Under the pieces are notes generated by a model. The model did no database searches. It saw nothing but the letters and a program-made list of their open reading frames with translations, and was not told the origin of the DNA. Position numbers and translations under genes: made by a program. This document shows positions 6,396 to 10,674 of a DNA stretch of 10,674 nucleotides, in pieces; the first letter of the stretch is position 1, and each line of letters opens with the position of its first letter. This DNA comes from DASQJL01 sp036380835 (GTDB taxonomy: Bacteria > Eisenbacteria > RBG-16-71-46 > SZUA-252): NCBI GenBank assembly GCA_036380835.1, contig DASVDZ010000066.1, positions 1 through 10,674 on the forward strand, written 5' to 3'.

Positions 6396-7474
6396 GGCTC
6401 CTCGACCGCTACGTCCTCAAGGAGCAGCTCACGGCGCTCCTCGCGGGGCTCTTCTTCTTCGTCTCGGTCTTCATCGTGGTGGACGTCTTCGAGAAGATCG
6501 ACACCTACCTCGACAACCGGGTCCCCGTGCAGACCGTCGCGACGTACTACCTCGTCTCGATCCCGGGCATCATGCTCCAGGTCCTGCCGATGGCGATGCT
6601 CCTCTCCTGCCTCCTCGCGCTGGGGCAGATCGGGCGGAACAACGAGCTGACCGCGATGCGCGCGGCGGGGATCGGCACCGGCCGGATCGCGGCGCCGCTC
6701 CTCGGGGTCGCGCTCCTGACGAGCGCCCTCGTGTTCGTGACGAACGAGGTCTTCCTGCCGGGGCTGAACGCGCGGAAGGACGAGATCTACCGCGGCGAGA
6801 TCAAGCGGCAGAACCTGGAGGGGCCCACGATCCGCACCAACCTCGCCTACCTGGGCGCGGAGGGAAGGACGTTCCTCATCCGGACCTACAACGTGCCCGC
6901 CCGCGAGATGCGGGAGGTGGTGATCCAGGAGATCCGGAAGCACACGCTGGTGGGGCGCATCGACGCCGAGAGCGCGCGGTGGGACGGCGCGCGCTGGCAC
7001 TTCCACGAGGGCTACGTCCGGCGGTTCGACAAGGACGGGGAGCACGCGGCCCACTTCACCGAGCTGACGATTCCCGGGCTCGCGGAGCGCCCGGCCGATT
7101 TCGCGGAGGCCGAGGAGGACCCCAAGGCGCTCTCCTACTGGGAGCTCTCGCACTATATCGCGCGGCTCAGGCAGAGCGGGAGCCGGGTGCAGAAGTACCT
7201 GGTCGAGCTCTACCTGAAGATCGCCTTCCCGCTCACCAACCTGATCGTGGTCCTGATCGGGACCGCCCTCGCGCTGCGCGTGAGGCGGGGCGGCCTGGCC
7301 GTCTCGTTCGGCCTCTCCGTGTTCATCTCGTTCGTCTACTACGCCTTCATCCGGACCGGCCAGGCCCTCGGCTACTCGGGCGCCCTCCCGCCGCTCCTCG
7401 GCGCCTGGATCGGCAATCTCTTCTTCGGCGCCCTGGCGCTCGAGCTCTTCCGCAGGGCCCGACGGGGCGGGTGA
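6392..7474 (+). CDS. lptG: LPS export system permease LptG (LptF/LptG family)
   Basis: A 360-residue partner of the preceding permease, of normal family length. It starts at GTG 6392, whose last two bases begin the lptF TGA stop (GTGA overlap, 6392-6395). The opening 'RLLDRYVLKEQLTALL' parallels the lptF N-terminus and supports this start. A 5-bp hairpin (CGGGC/GCCCG, 6378-6390) sits where a Shine-Dalgarno would be, so initiation probably depends on ribosomes finishing lptF. Helices lie at about 11-36, 46-78, 99-119, 273-296, 301-320 and 330-353. 'GQIGRNNELTAMRAAGI' (78-94) is the conserved coupling loop. Residues about 140-235 form the periplasmic beta-jellyroll. 'KYLVELYLKIAFPLTNLIV' (268-286) before helix 4 is typical of the family. 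Together the pair should build the LptB2FG transporter. lptB, lptC and lptA are not in this window. Confidence 0.9.
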   Translation: MRLLDRYVLKEQLTALLAGLFFFVSVFIVVDVFEKIDTYLDNRVPVQTVATYYLVSIPGIMLQVLPMAMLLSCLLALGQIGRNNELTAMRAAGIGTGRIAAPLLGVALLTSALVFVTNEVFLPGLNARKDEIYRGEIKRQNLEGPTIRTNLAYLGAEGRTFLIRTYNVPAREMREVVIQEIRKHTLVGRIDAESARWDGARWHFHEGYVRRFDKDGEHAAHFTELTIPGLAERPADFAEAEEDPKALSYWELSHYIARLRQSGSRVQKYLVELYLKIAFPLTNLIVVLIGTALALRVRRGGLAVSFGLSVFISFVYYAFIRTGQALGYSGALPPLLGAWIGNLFFGALALELFRRARRGG

Positions 7475-7512
7475 CCGCGCCCGGGGCGCCGCGCGCCCTG
7501 CCCGCCGCCCCG
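7463..7512. terminator. Nested GC-rich inverted repeats between convergent lptG and comB
   Basis: Outer arms CGGGGCGG (7463-7470) and CCGCCCCG (7505-7512) pair perfectly over 8 bp and bracket the lptG stop codon and the intergenic gap. Inside them GGGCGC (7484-7489) and GCGCCC (7493-7498) form a 6-bp stem with a 3-base loop. The right arm ends directly before the opposing comB stop (TAG read from 7515 to 7513). Only 38 bp separate the two stops, so this is the only place for transcripts from both sides to end. No T-run is present, so it differs from a classical intrinsic terminator. Confidence 0.45.
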
Positions 7513-8238
7513 CTACGCCTGCGCCGTGATCCGCCCGTCCTTCAGGAACGGCACGACCGGCACGCGATCGACGGCGGCGCAGATCGCGAGGTCGTCGCCG
7601 AAGCCGAGCTCCGCCAGGTACCTCCCGTGGGCGCTCAGCCTCAGGATCGCGACGGGGTCGTGGCCGTGCGCGCGATCGTAGGCGCGCGCGGTCTCGGCCG
7701 CGTCGTTCAGCTCGATCGCGGAGTCGTGGTCGGCGAGTCGGCGCGCGAGCGCCCCGGCGCACGCCGCGTCGTCGAGCGCGAATCCCCCCTTCCGCCCCGC
7801 GCAGAGGATCGCCACGTCGGCCCCGTCCCGCCAGACCGCGCCGGCCACCACGCCCAGGTTCACGTAGGAGAGGAGCCGCTGCTCGCGGCCGTTCAGCTGG
7901 CCCGCCATGAGCGGGCTCGCGTTGGTGGAGGCGAAGACGAGCGTGGCACCCTCGACCCGGTCCCGCCCGTACTCGCTCGGCGAGTTCCCGAGGTCGAACC
8001 CACTCATCTTCTTCCCCTCCCGCTCGCCGCAGAGGAGCCGGGACTTGGGGTCGAGCGTGCCCGCGAGCCGCTTCGCCTCCTCCACCGTCTCGACCGGGAT
8101 CACCTTCGCGGCGCCGTTTCGGAGCGCGGTCGCGATCGACGTGCAGGTGCGGAGCACGTCGACGACCACGATCTGGCGCCCCTCGAGCGACGCACGCTCC
8201 GCCTCGCTCGGCGTGAAGTAGACGTCGATCCGCTTCAC
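7513..8238 (-). CDS. comB: ComB-family protein (2-phosphosulfolactate phosphatase-like)
   Basis: A 241-residue soluble protein starting at GTG 8238. The family opening 'KRIDVYFTPSEA' follows at once, and GTG overlaps the accC stop by four bases (GTGA). Hallmarks of the ComB family are visible: 'VVDVLRTCTSIATAL' (25-39), 'GEREGKKMSGFDLGNSP' (71-87), 'STNAS' (104-108, where relatives usually have TTNGT) and 'CAGRKGGFALDDAACAG' (146-162), with the acidic pair expected in the metal-dependent active site. In methanogens ComB removes phosphate from 2-phosphosulfolactate in coenzyme M synthesis. Many bacteria without that pathway carry homologues whose substrate is less certain. No other coenzyme M gene is in the window, so family assignment is firm but the exact reaction is not. 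Coupling to accC implies co-expression with fatty-acid synthesis genes. Confidence 0.87.
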   Translation of the reverse strand: MKRIDVYFTPSEAERASLEGRQIVVVDVLRTCTSIATALRNGAAKVIPVETVEEAKRLAGTLDPKSRLLCGEREGKKMSGFDLGNSPSEYGRDRVEGATLVFASTNASPLMAGQLNGREQRLLSYVNLGVVAGAVWRDGADVAILCAGRKGGFALDDAACAGALARRLADHDSAIELNDAAETARAYDRAHGHDPVAILRLSAHGRYLAELGFGDDLAICAAVDRVPVVPFLKDGRITAQA

Positions 8239-9596
8239 GCCGAGGCCGCCTTCTCCCGGGCCAGGAACTCCTCGATGAAGCCGGTGTGGAGCGCCCCCTT
8301 CCGGAATTCCGGATCGTCGAGCACGCGGATGTGGAACGGGAGCGTCGTCTCGATGCCGTCCACGACCGTCTCCTCGAGCGCGCGGCGCATCCGCGCGAGC
8401 GACTCCTCGCGGCTCCGCCCCCAGCAGATGATCTTGGCCACCATCGAGTCGTAGTGGGGCGGGACGGTGTAGCCCGAGTAGAGGTGGCTGTCCACGCGAA
8501 CGCCGGGCCCGCCGGGCGCGTGGAAGTACCGGACGAGGCCGGGCGAGGGCTGGAAGTTGTGGTCGGGGCGCTCGGCGTTGATGCGGCATTCGAGCGCGTG
8601 GCCCGAGAGGAGCACCTCCTCCTGTTTCCAGGGGAGCGGATCGCCCGACGCGACCGCGATCTGCGCCTTGATCAGGTCGAATCGCGTCACCTCCTCGGTG
8701 ACCGGATGCTCGACCTGGATCCGCGTGTTCATCTCCATGAAGTAGAACTCGCCGTCGGGGCCGAGGAGGAACTCGATCGTGCCGGCCCCCTCGTAGTGGA
8801 TCGATCCCGCGCCCCGGACCGCCGCGTCGCCCATCCGCTTCCTCAGCTCGGGGGTCAGGGCGGGACTCGGCGACTCCTCGATCAGCTTCTGGTGGCGCCG
8901 CTGGATCGAACACTCGCGCTCGCCCAGGTGGACGAGGTTTCCGTGGCGGTCGCCCATCACCTGGATCTCGATGTGGCGCGGCTTCACGACGTAGCGCTCG
9001 AGGTAGACGGCGCCGGAGCCGAAGTTGGCCTCGGCCTCCGCCTGCGCCGTGCGGATCCCGTTCTGGAGCGCCGCCTCGTCGGCGGCGATCCGCATGCCCT
9101 TCCCGCCCCCGCCGGCCGCCGCCTTGATGATCACGGGATACCCGAGCGCCTTCGCCACCTCCGTGGCCTCCTCCACCGACTGCACGACGCCCTCGCTCCC
9201 CGGCGTGACCGGCACGCCGGCCGCGACCATCGTCTTCCGGGCGACGGCCTTGTCCCCCATCAGGCGGATCATCTCCGACGTGGGCCCGATGAAGCGGATG
9301 TGGCACGACTCGCAGATCTCGGCGAAGTGCGCGTTCTCGGAGAGGAACCCGTACCCGGGATGGATCGCGTCCGAGGCGGTCACCTCGGCGGCGCTGATCA
9401 GGCGCGGGATGTTGAGGTACGAGCCCGACGACGGCGGCGGTCCGATGCAGACCGCCTCGTCGGCGAGACGCACGTGCAGGGAGTCGCGGTCGGCCTCGGA
9501 GTAGACCGCGACGGTCTCGATCCCCAGCTCCCGCGCGGCGCGGATGATGCGCAGCGCGATCTCGCCGCGGTTCGCGACCAGGATCTTCCGGAACAT
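8235..9596 (-). CDS. accC: Biotin carboxylase subunit of acetyl-CoA carboxylase
   Basis: A 453-residue cytoplasmic enzyme that uses ATP and bicarbonate to carboxylate biotin on the AccB carrier, the first half-reaction of malonyl-CoA synthesis. The start 'MFRKILVANRGEIALRI' is the classic N-terminus. The biotin carboxylase N-domain (about 1-110) is followed by the ATP-grasp domain with the glycine-rich loop 'KAAAGGGGKGM' (158-168) and 'MEMNTRIQVEHPVTE' (287-301). The C-domain ends the protein. Residues matching the Escherichia coli catalytic and ATP-binding set are all seen: K116, K158, H208, K237, E275, E288, R292 and R338. The length is that of the stand-alone subunit, and no biotinyl or carboxyltransferase domain is fused. 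Six bases separate it from the upstream pilT stop and it overlaps comB downstream. accB, often adjacent to accC, is not next to it. A pyruvate or propionyl-CoA carboxylase subunit is a less likely alternative. Confidence 0.95.
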   Translation of the reverse strand: MFRKILVANRGEIALRIIRAARELGIETVAVYSEADRDSLHVRLADEAVCIGPPPSSGSYLNIPRLISAAEVTASDAIHPGYGFLSENAHFAEICESCHIRFIGPTSEMIRLMGDKAVARKTMVAAGVPVTPGSEGVVQSVEEATEVAKALGYPVIIKAAAGGGGKGMRIAADEAALQNGIRTAQAEAEANFGSGAVYLERYVVKPRHIEIQVMGDRHGNLVHLGERECSIQRRHQKLIEESPSPALTPELRKRMGDAAVRGAGSIHYEGAGTIEFLLGPDGEFYFMEMNTRIQVEHPVTEEVTRFDLIKAQIAVASGDPLPWKQEEVLLSGHALECRINAERPDHNFQPSPGLVRYFHAPGGPGVRVDSHLYSGYTVPPHYDSMVAKIICWGRSREESLARMRRALEETVVDGIETTLPFHIRVLDDPEFRKGALHTGFIEEFLAREKAASA

Positions 9597-9602
9597 GCGG
9601 GC

Positions 9603-10674
9603 TTAGACGGGTTCCTCTCGCTGCTCGAACGTCTTCCAGCTCTCGTCCGAGGTCGCGTGGATCCCCTTGACGCGCAGCTCGAATTCGGTCGGATTCGACG
9701 AGGCGCGGAGCGCGTTCTCGAGGGTGATCTTCCCCTCGGTGTAGAAGCGCATGAGCGACTGGTCGAAGGTCTGCATGCCGTACTGGGAGACACCCTCGGC
9801 GATCGCCGACTTGATGAGCGACGTCTTGTCCGGATCGCGCAGGTACTCGCGGATCGTCGCCGTGACCGTCATCACCTCCGTCGCCGGGAGCCGCCCTTCG
9901 ATGTCCGAGCGCGGCACCAGGCGGAGCGCGATGACCGCCTGGAGCGTCGTGGCCAGCATGAACCGGACCTCGTCGTGCTGGTGGGGCGGGAAGAAGGAGA
10001 TGATGCGGTTCACCGTCTGCGTCGCGTCGATCGTGTGGAGCGTCGAGAGCACGAGGTGCCCGGTGTCGGCGGCCATGAGCGCGGTCCGCATGGTGTCGGC
10101 GTCCCGGATCTCGCCGATCATGATCACGTCCGGATCCTGCCTCAGGATGTGTTTCAGCCCCTCGGAGAAGTTGGCGGTGTCGAGGCCGATCTCGCGCTGG
10201 CTGATGGTGCTCTTCTTGTCGCGGAAGAGGAACTCGACCGGGTCCTCGATGGTGATGACGTTCCGCGCCTCGCGGCGGTTCACCGAGTCGAGCATCGCGG
10301 CCAGGGTCGTCGACTTGCCGCTTCCGACCGTGCCGCAGACGAGGATCAGGCCGCGCGGGCGCGAGGCGACGTCCTCGATCACGCTCGGAAGGTTCAGCTC
10401 CTCGAACGCCGGGATGGTTGCCGGCACCTGGCGGAAGACCATCGCGGTGGTTCCGCGCTGCTGGTAGAAGTTCGTCCGGAAGCGCGCGAGCCCGGTCACG
10501 CCGAAGGCGAAGTCGACCTCCTTGGTCTCCTCGAAGACCTTCTTCTGCTTGGGCGTCAGGATCTGGTCGACGACCGCCTCGAGGTCCGCCTGGGACGGCG
10601 CCGGCTCGTCGATCGGCAGGAGCTCGCCGTTCACGCGGGCGGTCGGCTTGGTCCCGACCTTCACGTGGAGGTCG
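9603..10674 (-). CDS. pilT: Type IV pilus retraction ATPase PilT (5' end outside window)
   Basis: The frame is open to the right edge. Its first visible residues, DLHVKVGTKPTARVNGEL, match the internal 'SDLHLxxGxPPxxRxxG' segment of PilT, so roughly the first 20-30 residues are missing and the GTG at 10664 is not the start. Counting residue 1 at that GTG, the N-terminal PAS-like domain contains 'FGVTGLARFRTNFYQQRG' (54-71). The Walker A loop is 'GTVGSGKSTT' (111-120), the Asp box is near 'ITIEDPVEF' (137-145), Walker B is 'DPDVIMIGEIRD' (177-188) and the His box is 'TGHLVLSTLHT' (201-211). 'QYGMQTFDQSLM' (294-305) is the typical C-terminal stretch. PilT is a cytoplasmic hexamer that disassembles pilin subunits for twitching, adhesion and DNA uptake. 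The usual AIRNLIRE motif before that stretch is not seen, as in PilU-like and some deltaproteobacterial paralogues. It leads a tight minus-strand run with accC and comB. Confidence 0.92.
   Translation of the reverse strand, partial: DLHVKVGTKPTARVNGELLPIDEPAPSQADLEAVVDQILTPKQKKVFEETKEVDFAFGVTGLARFRTNFYQQRGTTAMVFRQVPATIPAFEELNLPSVIEDVASRPRGLILVCGTVGSGKSTTLAAMLDSVNRREARNVITIEDPVEFLFRDKKSTISQREIGLDTANFSEGLKHILRQDPDVIMIGEIRDADTMRTALMAADTGHLVLSTLHTIDATQTVNRIISFFPPHQHDEVRFMLATTLQAVIALRLVPRSDIEGRLPATEVMTVTATIREYLRDPDKTSLIKSAIAEGVSQYGMQTFDQSLMRFYTEGKITLENALRASSNPTEFELRVKGIHATSDESWKTFEQREEPV

Noticed and set aside
6212..7762. Minus-strand 516-codon frame across lptG and the end of comB
   Set aside because: It is Arg/Glu/Asp-rich low-complexity sequence antisense to a well-supported permease gene and crosses the convergent junction. 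No domain is visible.
6979..8454. Plus-strand 491-codon frame across lptG and antisense to comB
   Set aside because: It joins out-of-phase lptG sequence to antisense comB and accC sequence. No motif, no start signal.
10662..10664. GTG at 10664 as the pilT start
   Set aside because: It lies inside the conserved DLH-x-x-x-G segment of PilT and the frame stays open to the window edge, so the true start is outside.

Overview
This is a very GC-rich bacterial chromosomal window. Its coding regions strongly prefer G or C at the third codon position. The gene content points to a Gram-negative (diderm) organism: an LPS-export permease pair (LptF/LptG), a signal-peptide-bearing putative outer-membrane barrel, and a SprA-family surface/translocon protein ending in a FlgD-like (type IX-type) sorting tail. 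SprA-like proteins and such 'NHPNPFNP' tails are typical of the FCB assemblage. With this base composition I favour an uncultivated lineage near Candidatus Eisenbacteria or its relatives over a true Bacteroidetes. That placement is an inference.

Layout. Positions 1-96 (minus) hold the 5' end of a gene running off the left edge, probably a membrane protein. Positions 97-403 are non-coding, with an AT-richer patch, a short tandem repeat, and a hairpin just ahead of a good Shine-Dalgarno. Positions 404-1063 (plus) encode a small secreted or outer-membrane barrel-like protein of unknown function. It converges on a large minus-strand sprA-like gene (1104-4766), and a perfect 10-bp GC hairpin sits between the two stop codons. 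A divergent intergenic region (4767-4982) carries a reasonable sigma-70-like promoter for the plus-strand lptF-lptG pair (4983-7474), which overlap by GTGA. This pair converges on a minus-strand run, pilT-accC-comB (10674 to 7513), across 38 bp with nested GC-rich inverted repeats. pilT is cut by the right edge.

Functionally the window divides in two. The left and centre concern the cell envelope: barrel protein, SprA-like protein and the LPS-export permeases. The right is a tightly packed putative operon. It joins a type IV pilus retraction ATPase, the biotin carboxylase subunit of acetyl-CoA carboxylase, and a ComB-family (2-phosphosulfolactate phosphatase-like) enzyme translationally coupled to the carboxylase. 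Most genes belong to known families. The points most worth a second look are the SprA homologue, which seems to stop after the N-terminal half of the family and carry a sorting tail instead, and the unusual pilT-accC-comB grouping. I found no CRISPR array, tRNA, rRNA, insertion sequence or clear phage element.
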